Shown one piece after another: positions 1 through 9,250 of a stretch of DNA of 57,479 bases. Location of the stretch: NCBI RefSeq assembly GCF_017874255.1, contig NZ_JAGGLD010000011.1:1-57479 (forward strand), in the 5' to 3' direction. The stretch comes from Paenibacillus shirakamiensis (GTDB lineage: Bacteria > Bacillota > Bacilli > Paenibacillales > Paenibacillaceae). The notes beneath the pieces were generated by a model. The model saw only the letters and a program-made list of their open reading frames with translations, was not told the origin of the DNA and did not search any database. The position numbers and the translations under genes were made by a program. Every line of letters begins with the position of its first letter. Position 1 is the stretch's first letter.

Positions 1-93
1 CCACACGTACCCATCCCGAACACGACCGTTAAGTCCTCCAGCGCCGATGGTACTTGGACCGCAGGGTCCTGGGAGAGTAGGACGCCGCCAAGC
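1..93 (+). rRNA. rrf: 5S ribosomal RNA, 3' part
   Basis: The segment matches the bacterial 5S rRNA core as I know it: the CCGAACACG loop, the CAGCGCCGATGGTA stretch, and the closing GAGAGTAGGACGCCGCCAAGC end. The 5' end of the gene lies outside the window. It is the last gene of an upstream rRNA operon, in the position of rrnA ahead of csfB in B. subtilis. A hairpin with a T-run follows it directly. Confidence 0.95.
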
Positions 94-98
94 GAAGA

Positions 99-130
99 AC
101 CACTGCCGAATCATCGGTGGTGGTTTTTAT
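99..130 (+). terminator. Rho-independent terminator of the upstream rRNA operon
   Basis: ACCACTGCCGA at 99-109 can pair with TCGGTGGTGGT at 114-124, allowing two G-U pairs. The loop is ATCA and a T-run follows. It sits six bases past the 5S end. Confidence 0.85.
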
Positions 131-416
131 TTTATATCCTTACTTTACTTAAAAGATAAGACTCTCTGAGTGCTTTCTGAATGTATTAGATATAAGTTGA
201 AATCATTAGACAAGCTTCATAATGACTAAAGGTTATATATAGACGAAAAAAGTAAAACTGAAATTATATAAATTAAAGTTTATATAAACTTTAATTTAAT
301 AAACAAAAAAATTTAGAAACTAATTTAGTAAACCACAGAAATTATATAAATAAATGAAATAAGAATTATGCCAACTATTATTTCAATTGCTTATACAAAT
401 ATAAATTTATGAAAAT
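131..416. other. AT-rich intergenic region with palindrome and direct repeat
   Basis: No gene is seen in the roughly 350 bases between the 5S terminator and the next gene. The stretch is very AT-rich. It holds a perfect 30-bp palindrome at 269-298 and a 14-bp direct repeat (GAAATTATATAAAT at 260-273 and 338-351). Confidence 0.7.
269..298. repeat. Perfect 30-bp palindrome
   Basis: The arm TAAATTAAAGTTTAT at 269-283 is followed without a loop by its exact reverse complement at 284-298. Only one G-C pair is present in each arm. There is no T-run long enough to call it a terminator. Confidence 0.9.
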
Positions 417-446
417 AAAGAACCCTCTTATATAAGAAGGTTCTTT
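417..446 (-). terminator. Terminator of the minus-strand membrane protein gene
   Basis: AAAGAACC at 417-424 pairs with GGTTCTTT at 439-446, and the interior TCTTAT/ATAAGA also pairs. On the minus strand the hairpin is followed by a T-rich tract, so it fits the gene that ends at 482. The plus strand is also T-rich beyond it, so it could work both ways. Confidence 0.75.
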
Positions 447-481
447 ATTTGCATGGAGGAAATGTAACTGAGGCTAGCTAT

Positions 482-1006
482 CTAAGGCATATAGTAAGAA
501 ATATCTTCATCACTAAGTTTGATCATTCCACCCTGTGGTTGGTGCTGTAAGCCTAAAAAGGCATACCAACGAGGTAGTAAAATCCAAAGGTGCCAGAACA
601 TCATGGAGATAACAAACGATATAGGTGCCCAAGGAATAAATATGGCGATTAAGAGCAGGACTAACCAAGCGGTATGAAGCTCTACTCTTTGAAAAGTACG
701 ATAGTTCGTATGCTGATCTGGCATGTAACCTAACCAAGGTAATCTAAAGCTGATTCGCCATTTTTTGCGATAAGAGTGATGAATGATAGCAAGCGTTGAT
801 CTAGAAACAACAAATTGAAAATATAAGATGATGGGTAAAGTGAAAATAATTGAAAATAGGCTTATCCACTTAAAATAATACAACTCAAGAATTAAGACTA
901 TTCCGGGTAGTAATAAATACGTCATAATTAATGGTTTGGAGAAGGTGATTTTTTTGAGTAAACGATATTGATAAAAAGTTGCCTGAGTATGATTGTCGAG
1001 AGACAT
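482..1006 (-). CDS. Uncharacterised four-helix membrane protein
   Basis: I do not recognise this 174-residue protein. It has about four hydrophobic segments, roughly residues 24-44, 46-66, 111-130 and 130-150, joined by basic loops. The middle loop holds a run of Arg, Lys, Trp and Tyr. The last ~20 residues are polar. The ATG at 1006 is preceded on the minus strand by a strong AAGGAGG Shine-Dalgarno sequence, and a terminator follows the stop, so the gene is well supported as a single-gene unit. It reads against all its neighbours and is not part of the csfB-lysS block as I remember it in B. subtilis, so it looks like a lineage-specific insertion beside an rRNA operon. No function is proposed beyond location in the membrane. 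Confidence 0.75.
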   Translation of the reverse strand: MSLDNHTQATFYQYRLLKKITFSKPLIMTYLLLPGIVLILELYYFKWISLFSIIFTLPIILYFQFVVSRSTLAIIHHSYRKKWRISFRLPWLGYMPDQHTNYRTFQRVELHTAWLVLLLIAIFIPWAPISFVISMMFWHLWILLPRWYAFLGLQHQPQGGMIKLSDEDISYYMP

Positions 1007-1224
1007 GAAAGAAGCCAGTCCTCCTTCAGTAGGTTCATTGAGCGTAACTACTCATATTGAATATATCGGATAATAAAAAGAATATTATAAGGTTTGCCCT
1101 GTACAAACACCTAATCGAAGCTTGCTGCATAAGTATATATTAAGTCTGCAATGCCTATGAAATAGGTTTAAAATAATAGATACTGTGCCATACTGATAGT
1201 AAAAAAGATGAGGTGGGATCTTTA

Positions 1225-1410
1225 ATGGACGGACAGGACGTTGAAAAGTGTATTATCTGTGGTGAACACAAACAGGACGGGATTGTGATTGTATCGGAAT
1301 TTATCTGTGATGCCTGTGAAGCCGAGATGGTTCACACGGATGTAAAGGACGATAAATATCACTTTTTTATCCATCAAATGAAACAGATTTGGTTGCAAAA
1401 TAATGCATGA
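1225..1410 (+). CDS. csfB: Anti-sigma-G factor Gin (CsfB)
   Basis: This 61-residue zinc-binding protein is the forespore anti-sigma factor that holds sigma-G (and, in B. subtilis, mother-cell sigma-E) inactive. The two CxxC pairs are clear: CIIC near residue 9 and CDAC near residue 29, as in B. subtilis CsfB. I chose ATG 1225 because AGGTGG at 1211-1216 is placed eight bases ahead. An in-frame GTG at 1213 would add four residues but lies on top of that ribosome-binding site. It is the first gene after an rRNA operon, as in B. subtilis. I did not find a convincing sigma-F promoter upstream. Confidence 0.88.
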   Translation: MDGQDVEKCIICGEHKQDGIVIVSEFICDACEAEMVHTDVKDDKYHFFIHQMKQIWLQNNA

Positions 1411-1420
1411 ATTTGAATAA

Positions 1421-1456
1421 AAGGACCTTTGTTGAACTATAGACAGGTCCTTTTTG
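1421..1456 (+). terminator. Terminator after csfB
   Basis: AAAAGGACCT pairs with AGGTCCTTTTT across a short loop, ending in a T-run. It separates csfB from the yaaO-tmk group. Confidence 0.8.
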
Positions 1457-1552
1457 CGTTCAACAGCAGATCAGGTCATTTCAAGCTGGGCGATAATAAT
1501 ATTATGCTATAAAATAAAGAGAAAACACAGTTACTCTGGAAGGATATCAATT

Positions 1553-3100
1553 ATGTCGAAATTTGAGCAACAAGCCCCACTTGCAGAAGCACTTGTTAAT
1601 TATGCTAAGGCTGGTCAGTCATCTTTTCATGTGCCGGGCCATAAGAATGGGCATGCCTTTAAAATGATGAGGAGCGAAGCTGCTGGGTATCTTGAGCGGG
1701 TTGCACTAATAGATGCTACAGAGATCATAGGCTTAGATGATCTTCATCATCCGGAAGGAGTTATTGCGCAGGCTCAGGAAAGAGCTGCCCGCTTCTATGG
1801 GGCCGATGAATCTTTTTTTCTGGTAGGCGGCAGTACGGTAGGGAATCAAGCTCTAATTTTATCAGTATGTACGGAGCCTGGGGATGTTCTTCTAGTTCAA
1901 CGTAATGTTCATAAGTCTATCATTCATGGATGCATGTTGGCTGGGGCGCACGTAGTTTTTCTAACACCACAGTTTGATGCGAGAAGTGGTCTAGCCATAA
2001 TTCCATCTTATACTACGGTAGCCGAAGCGCTGATTCGTTATCCTGAAGCAAAGGGTCTGCTAGTAACAAGTCCTAATTATTACGGAATGGGAGAGTCCCT
2101 TAAATCTATCATTGAATTATGTCATGAACATGATCTTCCTGTACTTGTAGATGAGGCACACGGAGCACATTTTGGTCTGCATACTGATCTTCCTGTAAGT
2201 GCTATGGCTGAGGGAGCAGATGGGGTAGTGCAGTCTACTCATAAAATGCTTACGGCTTTGACCATGGGTTCAATGCTTCATATACAAGGAGATTACTTGA
2301 ATCGGTCCCTGCTCAAGCAGCGATTAGCCATGTTACAGAGTTCAAGCCCCTCCTATGCAATTATGGCTTCCTTGGATCTTACTCGCAGTGAACTTGAACA
2401 AAAAGGGGAAGATGCTTTTACAGAGGCATTAATTCAGTGTAATCGAATTCGTGATTACGCAAAGGGGAAAAGATTGAGTATTGTAGAGCCTGAGGGTATT
2501 GAAGGCTATAGTAGGCAGGACCCTTTTAAAATTGTAATATATGATAAGTTTGAGCAACGAAGTGGTTATGAACTACAAGAGATGCTAGAGAAGCAAGGGT
2601 GTATTCCAGAAATGAGCGACCACAGACATGTGGTGCTGGCGTTGAGTCTAGCGACAAGTTCTGAAGAGATAGATCATCTGATCAATGCTATGAATTCAAT
2701 AGAAGATGAGCTAGCGGATATCCTGCCAATTATCAAACAGAATAACCTACCAAATGAGCCATTGATGATAGGTGAACAAAATCAACTTTCCACGTGGAAC
2801 AATTCTAACGAAAACAAAATATCAGATATCGTTCCCTTCAACCTTCGTACATGGAAAGAAGATCAATTAGAGACCATACTTTTGGAAAAAGTGGAAGGAT
2901 ACTCATCGGGGGAAATGGTTATACCTTATCCACCAGGTATTCCGTTATTATATATAGGTGAAGTGATAAGTAAAGAAACCATAGAAGTTTTAAAGCGATG
3001 TAGATTAGCTAATTTTAAATGTCAGGGTGTATCAGATACAACATTAAGGACTTTAAGAGTCATATCCAGTGGAAAGTTGGAAAAACAGTATGTTGAATAA
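1553..3100 (+). CDS. yaaO: PLP-dependent Orn/Lys/Arg decarboxylase family protein (YaaO)
   Basis: The 515-residue product belongs to the fold-type I decarboxylases that act on lysine, ornithine or arginine using pyridoxal phosphate. Visible motifs include FHVPGHKNG near the N-terminus, [10 protein letters not shown], and [14 protein letters not shown], whose lysine should form the Schiff base. The C-terminal [13 protein letters not shown] motif is typical of the family. ATG 1553 is chosen because GGAAGG lies eight bases upstream and [14 protein letters not shown] matches the family N-terminus; the upstream extension has no such site. The stop overlaps the tmk start by 11 bases. In B. subtilis yaaO also precedes tmk, but xpaC and yaaN, which lie before it there, are missing here. 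The true substrate is not fixed by the sequence. Confidence 0.88.
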   Translation: MSKFEQQAPLAEALVNYAKAGQSSFHVPGHKNGHAFKMMRSEAAGYLERVALIDATEIIGLDDLHHPEGVIAQAQERAARFYGADESFFLVGGSTVGNQALILSVCTEPGDVLLVQRNVHKSIIHGCMLAGAHVVFLTPQFDARSGLAIIPSYTTVAEALIRYPEAKGLLVTSPNYYGMGESLKSIIELCHEHDLPVLVDEAHGAHFGLHTDLPVSAMAEGADGVVQSTHKMLTALTMGSMLHIQGDYLNRSLLKQRLAMLQSSSPSYAIMASLDLTRSELEQKGEDAFTEALIQCNRIRDYAKGKRLSIVEPEGIEGYSRQDPFKIVIYDKFEQRSGYELQEMLEKQGCIPEMSDHRHVVLALSLATSSEEIDHLINAMNSIEDELADILPIIKQNNLPNEPLMIGEQNQLSTWNNSNENKISDIVPFNLRTWKEDQLETILLEKVEGYSSGEMVIPYPPGIPLLYIGEVISKETIEVLKRCRLANFKCQGVSDTTLRTLRVISSGKLEKQYVE

Positions 3101-3740
3101 ACAAGGATACTTTATCACTTTTGAGGGTGGAGAAGGCTCTGGAAAAACAACAGTTATTCATTCGATTGCAGAACATCTAAAGAAGGAGGGTGTGCCGACA
3201 ATTATTACCCGTGAGCCTGGAGGAATTGAAATCTCCGAAAAGATTCGGGGAATTATTTTAGATCCTGAACACACTCAGATGGATGGACGAACCGAAGCCT
3301 TACTTTATGCGGCAGCAAGAAGACAGCATCTAGTTGAGCGTGTAATACCAGCGCTTCAGGCAGGCAATTTAGTCTTATGTGATCGATTTATTGATAGTAG
3401 TCTGGCATATCAGGGGTATGCGAGAGGATTAGGTATAGATGAGATTTTAGCTGTAAATTCGTTTGCTACAGAGGGCAGAATGCCCGATACTACATTTTAT
3501 CTGGATATCGAGCCGTCCATAGGACTCTCTAGAATTGAAGCGAGCCAAGGCCGAGAGGTGAATCGATTGGATCTGGAACAACTGGAATTTCATCAACTTG
3601 TCAGAAAAGGGTATCTGTCCATTGCAGAAAGATTCTCGGATCGTATCCTTACCATTAATGCTGAAAGAGATGTAGAAACTGTGATTAGCGAGATTATGCG
3701 TCATTTAGAGCCTTGGATAAAAGGTTTTCGTGGGGAATAG
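3090..3740 (+). CDS. tmk: Thymidylate kinase
   Basis: Tmk phosphorylates dTMP to dTDP with ATP for DNA synthesis. The 216-residue protein shows the P-loop [11 protein letters not shown] at the N-terminus, the TREPGG motif that binds the substrate phosphate, and the [16 protein letters not shown] substrate segment, with a lid region near residues 145-160. ATG 3090 is chosen because it gives the usual short N-terminus before the P-loop. A GTG at 3069 would add seven residues and lacks a clear ribosome-binding site. The gene overlaps yaaO by 11 bases, so coupled translation is likely. darA follows after about 60 bases. Confidence 0.95.
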   Translation: MLNKQGYFITFEGGEGSGKTTVIHSIAEHLKKEGVPTIITREPGGIEISEKIRGIILDPEHTQMDGRTEALLYAAARRQHLVERVIPALQAGNLVLCDRFIDSSLAYQGYARGLGIDEILAVNSFATEGRMPDTTFYLDIEPSIGLSRIEASQGREVNRLDLEQLEFHQLVRKGYLSIAERFSDRILTINAERDVETVISEIMRHLEPWIKGFRGE

Positions 3741-3774
3741 GGTAATGGTATAATGAAAGTTAAGCAAGCGTTAG

Positions 3775-4131
<357 letters not shown>

Positions 4132-4172
4132 GGTAATTCATATACATTCTAATAGAATGGCAGTGATATAGA

Positions 4173-4616
4173 TTGAAGATTGAACCGGGCTATAGACCTT
4201 TATCTAGTGGACGTGGTGTTAATGATGGGAATACAAGACCGATTCAGAACAAAACGTTCTCTGATACCATGCAGCAGCAAGGAGAACAAGCTTCACAGCA
4301 AGAACTTCAGCGTCGTGTCAAAGAGATACAGATCCAAGGAGATCGTCTTGCCTATTCTATGACGGTTAGAGAACTTAAATCCTATCGCTTGTTGGTCAAA
4401 CGGTTCTTGGAAGATACCGTTCGTCGTGGGGTAGGAACTAAGGATATCAAGGGATGGGATCGAAGAGGCCGAGGGAAGCGTTATAAATTACTCGATGAAA
4501 TCGATACAACTTTGCTCGAGATGGCCGAGGAATTGCTGGAAAGTGAACAAGGTAAAATTGAACTGTTGCAGAAAATAGGAGAGATCCGAGGCATGTTGAT
4601 TAATTTTAGCTTTTAA
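4173..4616 (+). CDS. yaaR: YaaR family protein (DUF327)
   Basis: The 147-residue protein belongs to the YaaR family, whose function is unknown to me. It begins with a disordered polar stretch, then a helical charged body containing ERQ-type and RGVGTKDIKGWDRRGRGKR segments. The start is a TTG at 4173 giving MKIEPG, matching the MKI start of B. subtilis YaaR; the ribosome-binding site is weak. It lies between darA and holB exactly as in B. subtilis. No catalytic motif or membrane segment is visible. Confidence 0.8.
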   Translation: MKIEPGYRPLSSGRGVNDGNTRPIQNKTFSDTMQQQGEQASQQELQRRVKEIQIQGDRLAYSMTVRELKSYRLLVKRFLEDTVRRGVGTKDIKGWDRRGRGKRYKLLDEIDTTLLEMAEELLESEQGKIELLQKIGEIRGMLINFSF

Positions 4617-4662
4617 ATGAATAAAATGAAGATATTGTTGTACTTAGGAAGTGAGGGACGCC

Positions 4663-5655
4663 ATGTCTTTTCGTGAAATTAAAGGTCAGGATGCGGCTAA
4701 GTCCATGCTGCAAAGGGCCCTGCAGCAAGGGCGAATCTCCCATGCTTATCTATTTAATGGTCCTGCTGGTAGTGGTCAAAAACAGATGGCGCTAACCTTT
4801 GTTCAAGCCCTGTTCTGCACAGAGGCTATGGATGATGCTTGTGGTGAATGTTTAGAGTGTCGAAAAGTAGCTCATGGAAATCATCCCGACTTACTCCTGA
4901 TAGCCCCTGAGGGCAATTCTATAAAAATAGACCAAATCCGCGATTTGCAGCGGATTTTCTCATATCGTTCGGAAAATGGAAATCGTAAAATATATATTAT
5001 TGAAGCAGCAGAAAAAATGACGGTTCAAGCCGCCAATAGTCTGCTTAGGTTCCTAGAAGAGCCACCATCACCTGCGGTAGCTATTTTACTTACGGATAAT
5101 GGACAAGCTCTGTTACCTACAATTCAATCTAGAGTGCAGTGGGTGCCGTTTGTAGCACTTCCTCCTTCTATAATGCTTCAAGTATTATCTGATGAAGGAT
5201 TTCCTGTCCCTTTGGTAAGTTGCGCGGTGAATTTAGCGGCTGGAACCGAGTCAGCTAGAGAGCTTTTGCAACAGAATTGGTTTGCAGAAATTAGAAACGT
5301 AGTGGTACAATTGGGGAGGGAAACCACTGGTAGAGCTGGATCTACTTTAATTACAGCTCAGCAGGGTGTAATAAAGGCAGGACTTGGCGATCATTTGGAT
5401 GTGTTTTTTGATCTATTCCATTTATGGTTCAAGGATATGCTGCAAGCTCAGGTTCAAAAGCACGAGGGTATCGTTTTTATAGATGAGTGGGAGTTTATCT
5501 CCAAGAATGCCAGAACACACAGCGCCGACGAGTGGGTGTCCTGTATGGCACTGGCCGCAGACTGCAAGAAGAAATTACGATACAATATGAATGGTCAGCT
5601 CTGTCTGGAACAGTTCCTGATCGGACTGATGGACAGGAACTTCGCCGGCGCTTGA
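4663..5655 (+). CDS. holB: DNA polymerase III delta' subunit
   Basis: HolB is part of the clamp-loader complex that places the beta clamp on DNA. The 330-residue protein has an AAA+ fold with GPAGSGQKQMA in the Walker A position, a four-cysteine zinc module from residue ~50 (C..CGECLECRKV followed by HGNHPDL), and the sensor region QAANSLLRFLEEPP with SRVQWVPF. Walker A is degenerate, which is usual for delta' and does not suggest a broken gene. ATG 4663 follows GAGGG by five bases; an in-frame GTG at 4651 is less likely. RicT follows. Confidence 0.93.
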   Translation: MSFREIKGQDAAKSMLQRALQQGRISHAYLFNGPAGSGQKQMALTFVQALFCTEAMDDACGECLECRKVAHGNHPDLLLIAPEGNSIKIDQIRDLQRIFSYRSENGNRKIYIIEAAEKMTVQAANSLLRFLEEPPSPAVAILLTDNGQALLPTIQSRVQWVPFVALPPSIMLQVLSDEGFPVPLVSCAVNLAAGTESARELLQQNWFAEIRNVVVQLGRETTGRAGSTLITAQQGVIKAGLGDHLDVFFDLFHLWFKDMLQAQVQKHEGIVFIDEWEFISKNARTHSADEWVSCMALAADCKKKLRYNMNGQLCLEQFLIGLMDRNFAGA

Positions 5656-5746
5656 GAGTACGGCTTATAGATAAACTTCTCCCACAAAGGTTTACAGGTT
5701 AATGAGATGAGCCGAATTAGCATAAGCTATACGAGGGGGTAAGTTT

Positions 5747-6547
5747 TTGTATACTGTAGTGGGTGTTCGCTTCAAGAAGGCGGGCAAAATTTATTATTTT
5801 GATCCTCTAGAACTGCAGATCGATAAAGAGAATTATGTAATTGTAGAAACTGCACGAGGGATTGAGTATGGGAAAGTCGTAGTGGGCAAGAAAACGGTCG
5901 AAGAGTCTGATGTCGTATTGCCTCTGAAGAAAGTGATTAGAGTGGCGGATGACACCGATGCTAAAGTAGTAGATGAGAACAAGCTTGCGGCGAAGAATGC
6001 ATTTGCCACTTGTTTAAATAAAATCAAAGACCATGATCTGAAAATGAAGCTGGTAGATGTCGAATTCACTTTTGATCGAAATAAAATTATATTTTATTTT
6101 ACAGCCGAGGGAAGAGTCGATTTCCGCGAGTTAGTTAAGGATCTAGCAAGTATCTTCCGTACCAGAATAGAACTTCGTCAGATTGGTGTCAGAGATGAAG
6201 CAAAAATGCTTGGAGGAATTGGTCCTTGCGGACGTGTGCTGTGCTGTTCGTCTTGGTTAGGAGATTTCGAGCCTGTATCTATTAAGATGGCAAAAGATCA
6301 AAGCCTCTCCCTAAATCCTACGAAGATTTCAGGGTTATGCGGTCGTCTTATGTGCTGTTTGAAATTTGAGCATGATAATTACGAAAGCGTAAGAGAAGAA
6401 CTACCGGCTGTGGGCAAAATGGTCGTTACCTCCCAAGGGGATGGTAAGGTCGTAGGAATTAATGCCGGGTCTCGTACCGTTCATGTCCAACTATTTGAAA
6501 TTGGCAAGGTTAGAGAGCTTCCTTTAGATGATGTAGTCGTCAAGTAA
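5747..6547 (+). CDS. ricT: RicT (YaaT), Ric complex subunit with PSP1 domain
   Basis: RicT acts with RicA and RicF (YmcA and YlbF) in an iron-sulfur complex that promotes RNase Y processing and, in B. subtilis, the phosphorelay to Spo0A. The 266-residue protein has a PSP1 domain over about residues 60-150 and two cysteine clusters, CGRVLCC near 160 and CGRLMCC near 197, which are the expected Fe-S ligands. The start is a TTG at 5747 behind GAGGGGGT. It lies between holB and yabA, as in B. subtilis. Confidence 0.93.
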   Translation: MYTVVGVRFKKAGKIYYFDPLELQIDKENYVIVETARGIEYGKVVVGKKTVEESDVVLPLKKVIRVADDTDAKVVDENKLAAKNAFATCLNKIKDHDLKMKLVDVEFTFDRNKIIFYFTAEGRVDFRELVKDLASIFRTRIELRQIGVRDEAKMLGGIGPCGRVLCCSSWLGDFEPVSIKMAKDQSLSLNPTKISGLCGRLMCCLKFEHDNYESVREELPAVGKMVVTSQGDGKVVGINAGSRTVHVQLFEIGKVRELPLDDVVVK

Positions 6548-6576
6548 ACCATAGAGTTGACTCTTGGGGTGGGAAA

Positions 6577-6939
6577 TTGGATAAAAAAGATATTTTTAAA
6601 CACCTGCTGGATCTAGAAACACAAATGAGTAAAATGCATGGCGAACTTGGTGTCTTAAAAATGGAGATCAAGAAGTTGCTTGAAGAAAATCAGCGCTACT
6701 CGCTTGAAAATGAACAATTGCGTAAAGTGTTAAAGCGTGAAGTTGAAGGCGGTACGGGCGATCTTAATGATGCTCGAAAAGTAAATGCAGATTTGCCGGA
6801 TAACATAGATATTGTGGGAGAAGGTTATGATAATCTAGCTCGTCTGTATCATGAGGGCTTTCACATTTGTAATGTATATTATGGGCATTTACGTACAGAA
6901 GGGGACTGCCTTTTCTGCCTGTCTTTTCTTAATAAATAA
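6577..6939 (+). CDS. yabA: Replication initiation control protein YabA
   Basis: YabA binds DnaA and the beta clamp and restrains new rounds of initiation. The 120-residue protein has an N-terminal leucine-rich coiled coil (about residues 1-60), an acidic linker, and a C-terminal zinc site with [11 protein letters not shown] and [10 protein letters not shown]. It starts at a TTG at 6577 behind GGGGTGGG. A terminator-like hairpin follows the stop, so trmN6 may be partly uncoupled from it. Confidence 0.92.
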   Translation: MDKKDIFKHLLDLETQMSKMHGELGVLKMEIKKLLEENQRYSLENEQLRKVLKREVEGGTGDLNDARKVNADLPDNIDIVGEGYDNLARLYHEGFHICNVYYGHLRTEGDCLFCLSFLNK

Positions 6940-6942
6940 CAA

Positions 6943-6968
6943 ACCGTGGGGTGACTCCTACGGTTTTT
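6943..6968 (+). terminator. Terminator-like hairpin between yabA and trmN6
   Basis: AACCGTGG pairs with CC(T)ACGGTT with a one-base bulge, followed by a run of T. It lies four bases after the yabA stop and only about 30 bases ahead of the trmN6 start, so it may act as a partial terminator. Confidence 0.65.
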
Positions 6969-7000
6969 TTCAAATTCTAAAGGAAATGGAAGAACACATC

Positions 7001-7759
7001 ATGACTAGTGTACCTTTGTACGAACAAGAACGAATCGATGATCTGCTTACCCATGAACTTCATATTATACAGAGTGATGAAGTATTTAGTTTCTCCATGG
7101 ATGCTGTCTTACTAGCTAGGTTCGCTTCGATTCCCAGACAGGGAGGTCGAATTCTAGATTTGTGTACTGGTAATGGGGTGGTCCCTTTATTATTGTCAAC
7201 AAGGACTACTTCACATATTGAAGGTATAGAAATTCAGGAGCGCCTTGCGGATATGGCTAAGCGAAGTGTGCAGATGAACGGACTTGAAGACCAAATTCAG
7301 ATTCGTCTCGGAGATCTAAGGGAGTTGGTAAAGGAAACGGGGCACGGCGTATACGATGCAATCACTGTCAATCCTCCATATATGCCTCTGACAGGCGGGG
7401 ATTTAAAATTGAATAGCCATCAGGCTATAGCAAGGCACGAGGTGCATTGCACTCTTGAAGAGGTTATCCAGTCCTCAATGAAGCTTATTCGAAACGGCGG
7501 GAAGGTATCCATGGTACATAAACCTCAGCGTTTGGGTGAAATCTTAAGTTTACTGCGAAAATATCGTCTAGAGCCTAAAGTTGTGCGTTTTGTTCACCCT
7601 CGCAAGCACATGGAAGCTAATATAGTCCTGATCGAAGCATTACGTGATGGAAAACCAGATCTACGCATCCTGCCTCCACTGATCGTGTACGGGGATGATG
7701 GGCAGTATTGTCCTGAAATCATGGACATTTATTACGGCGCAAAAGAGGGAAATCTATGA
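7001..7759 (+). CDS. trmN6: tRNA1(Val) N6-adenine methyltransferase family (YabB/TrmN6)
   Basis: The 252-residue protein is a class I SAM-dependent methyltransferase. It shows the SAM-binding ILDLCTGNGVVPLLL motif and the NPPY catalytic motif typical of N6-adenine methylation (VNPPYMPL). In the family the target is an adenine in tRNA. ATG 7001 is favoured over upstream in-frame codons because GGAAG is eight bases ahead and the upstream codons fall inside the yabA terminator region. The stop overlaps the rsmI ATG by four bases. B. subtilis has yazA between these two genes; it is missing here. Confidence 0.85.
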   Translation: MTSVPLYEQERIDDLLTHELHIIQSDEVFSFSMDAVLLARFASIPRQGGRILDLCTGNGVVPLLLSTRTTSHIEGIEIQERLADMAKRSVQMNGLEDQIQIRLGDLRELVKETGHGVYDAITVNPPYMPLTGGDLKLNSHQAIARHEVHCTLEEVIQSSMKLIRNGGKVSMVHKPQRLGEILSLLRKYRLEPKVVRFVHPRKHMEANIVLIEALRDGKPDLRILPPLIVYGDDGQYCPEIMDIYYGAKEGNL

Positions 7760-8643
7760 GTGTACAAATACAAAAAAGCTTTGAAGCTAATGAACGAGGA
7801 AGCGGCAAATTATATCTTGTAGCTACGCCTATCGGAAATTTGGAAGATATGACTTACCGAGCCATTAGAACGCTAAAAGAAGTAGATATTATAGCGGCTG
7901 AAGATACAAGACAGACTCGAAAACTGCTATCACATTTTGAAATTTCTCCCCAAAGGTTACTTAGTTATCATGACCACAATAAAATAGCTAGTGGACCGGA
8001 ATTAGTCAGGCTTATTATAGAAGGAAAAAATCTGGCACTAGTTAGTGATGCAGGTCTTCCAGCGATATCTGATCCAGGTAGAGAGCTTGTACAATTGGCC
8101 ATTCAAGAGGATATAGCGGTCATTCCTATCCCTGGGGCAAATGCGGCCTTGTCTGCCTTGATCGTGTCAGGCTTGCCTACAGAGCGATTTCATTTTGCAG
8201 GATTTCTTCCCAGAGATAAAAAAGATCGTGAACTGCTGTTAAAGTCATTAGGGGAGCAAGAGGGAACTTTCTTATTATATGAATCCCCTCATCGTCTGAT
8301 CAAGACGCTGGAGCATCTATTAGAGGTATGTGGAGATCGAGACATTGCTCTAGCTAGGGAACTCACTAAACGATTTGAAGAGATTGTGCGCGCCTCTGTT
8401 ATAGAATGCTTAGCTTGGCTTGAGGAGCATCCACCTTTAGGTGAATATTGCATCGTAGTTGAAGGGGCCAGTGCAGCAGATCTTCAGGTGCGTAAGGATG
8501 CTTGGTGGCAGGAGTTATCTTTAGAAGCACATGTAACTCAATATGAACAGGAGAAGGATGTAAGTCGTAAAGATGCCATGAAGCTTGTAGCAGCTGATCG
8601 TGGTGTCTCTAAACGAGATATTTATAACGCCTTGCTGGACTAA
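7756..8643 (+). CDS. rsmI: 16S rRNA 2'-O-methyltransferase RsmI
   Basis: RsmI methylates the 2'-OH of C1402 in 16S rRNA using SAM. The 295-residue protein has the tetrapyrrole-methylase-type fold with KLYLVATPIGNLEDMTYRA, the AAEDTRQTRKLL segment, VSDAGLPAISDPG, and PGANAALSAL. It begins in an ATGA overlap with trmN6. The C-terminal helical domain ends in KRDIYNALLD. It is the last plus-strand gene before the oppositely oriented abrB. Confidence 0.95.
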   Translation: MSVQIQKSFEANERGSGKLYLVATPIGNLEDMTYRAIRTLKEVDIIAAEDTRQTRKLLSHFEISPQRLLSYHDHNKIASGPELVRLIIEGKNLALVSDAGLPAISDPGRELVQLAIQEDIAVIPIPGANAALSALIVSGLPTERFHFAGFLPRDKKDRELLLKSLGEQEGTFLLYESPHRLIKTLEHLLEVCGDRDIALARELTKRFEEIVRASVIECLAWLEEHPPLGEYCIVVEGASAADLQVRKDAWWQELSLEAHVTQYEQEKDVSRKDAMKLVAADRGVSKRDIYNALLD

Positions 8644-8664
8644 ACATTCATTTCTTAGAGATAA

Positions 8665-8700
8665 AAAAATAACCTTCGCCAGGTGTATAGCCTGGGAAGG
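8665..8700 (-). terminator. Terminator of abrB
   Basis: The hairpin at 8673-8700 pairs CCTTC with GAAGG and CCAGG with CCTGG. The T-run lies on the minus strand (8664-8672 read in reverse), so it ends the abrB transcript. No T-run follows on the plus strand, so rsmI lacks its own clear terminator. Confidence 0.75.
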
Positions 8701-8768
8701 TATCAAGGAAATATAAAAAGGTTTGAATTAATAATAGATTAGTTATAAATAGTATAGGTAATAGAAAA

Positions 8769-9023
8769 TTAGTTCGTTACAGGTGCAGGAATTTCAGACA
8801 AACACTCATTACAAACAATTTTGCCTTTGAAATAAGTTACGTTCTCAGCATTGCCGCAGAAAATGCAAGCAGGTTCATATTTCTTAAGCATAATACGCTC
8901 ACCGTCTACATAAATCTCGAGCGCATCTTTCTCGCCAATTCCGAGAGTACGGCGCAATTCAATGGGAATAACAACGCGTCCTAGCTCGTCTACTTTTCTT
9001 ACAATACCTGTTGATTTCATCAT
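8769..9023 (-). CDS. abrB: AbrB-type transition-state regulator with C-terminal zinc-ribbon-like tail
   Basis: The N-terminal ~50 residues are the AbrB swapped-hairpin DNA-binding domain (KSTGIVRKVDELGRVVIPIE, then LRRTLGIGEKDALEIYVDG), almost the B. subtilis AbrB sequence as I remember it. AbrB represses stationary-phase genes during growth. The remainder is different: instead of the usual dimerisation half there is a short tail with CIFC and CNEC pairs about 16 residues apart, which looks like a zinc ribbon. The product is 84 residues from ATG 9023, or 83 from 9020. A much longer upstream extension would cover the promoter, so I reject it. An AGAGGGG ribosome-binding site is present but about 12 bases away. 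A consensus promoter and a 0A-box pair precede it. Confidence 0.88.
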   Translation of the reverse strand: MMKSTGIVRKVDELGRVVIPIELRRTLGIGEKDALEIYVDGERIMLKKYEPACIFCGNAENVTYFKGKIVCNECLSEIPAPVTN

Positions 9024-9056
9024 AACTGATGATAGCCCCTCTCGCCATAAATTAAA

Positions 9057-9073
9057 AATGTCATAATTCGACA
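9057..9073 (-). promoter_or_regulatory. Spo0A (0A) box pair in the abrB leader
   Basis: Read on the minus strand, a perfect 0A box TGTCGAA (9073-9067) is followed after three bases by TGACATT (9063-9057), a degenerate second box. The pair begins about 17 bases after the predicted start of transcription. B. subtilis abrB has tandem 0A boxes three bases apart at the same kind of position, where Spo0A~P represses it. Binding here is inferred. Confidence 0.6.
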
Positions 9074-9096
9074 CGGTTCTCTTTTTTATGATATTT

Positions 9097-9125
9097 ATAA
9101 TACCAACCATTGCCAAAACAGTCAA
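9097..9125 (-). promoter_or_regulatory. Sigma-A promoter of abrB
   Basis: On the minus strand TTGACT (9125-9120) is followed by a 17-base spacer and TATTAT (9102-9097). Transcription should start near 9090, leaving a leader of about 65 bases. Confidence 0.75.
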
Positions 9126-9250
9126 CCTATTATTAGATTATCACATTCTATATTAATAGATTCATGTCGGGTAACCCCTATATAGCCTTATATCTTATCG
9201 ATATAACAAGCTATGGAAGCAATTTAGATTTTGGAAAACCGATCCACTTC

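Noticed and set aside
4690..4790. Degenerate Walker A in HolB
   Set aside because: Delta' subunits commonly lack a working ATP site; it is not evidence for decay.
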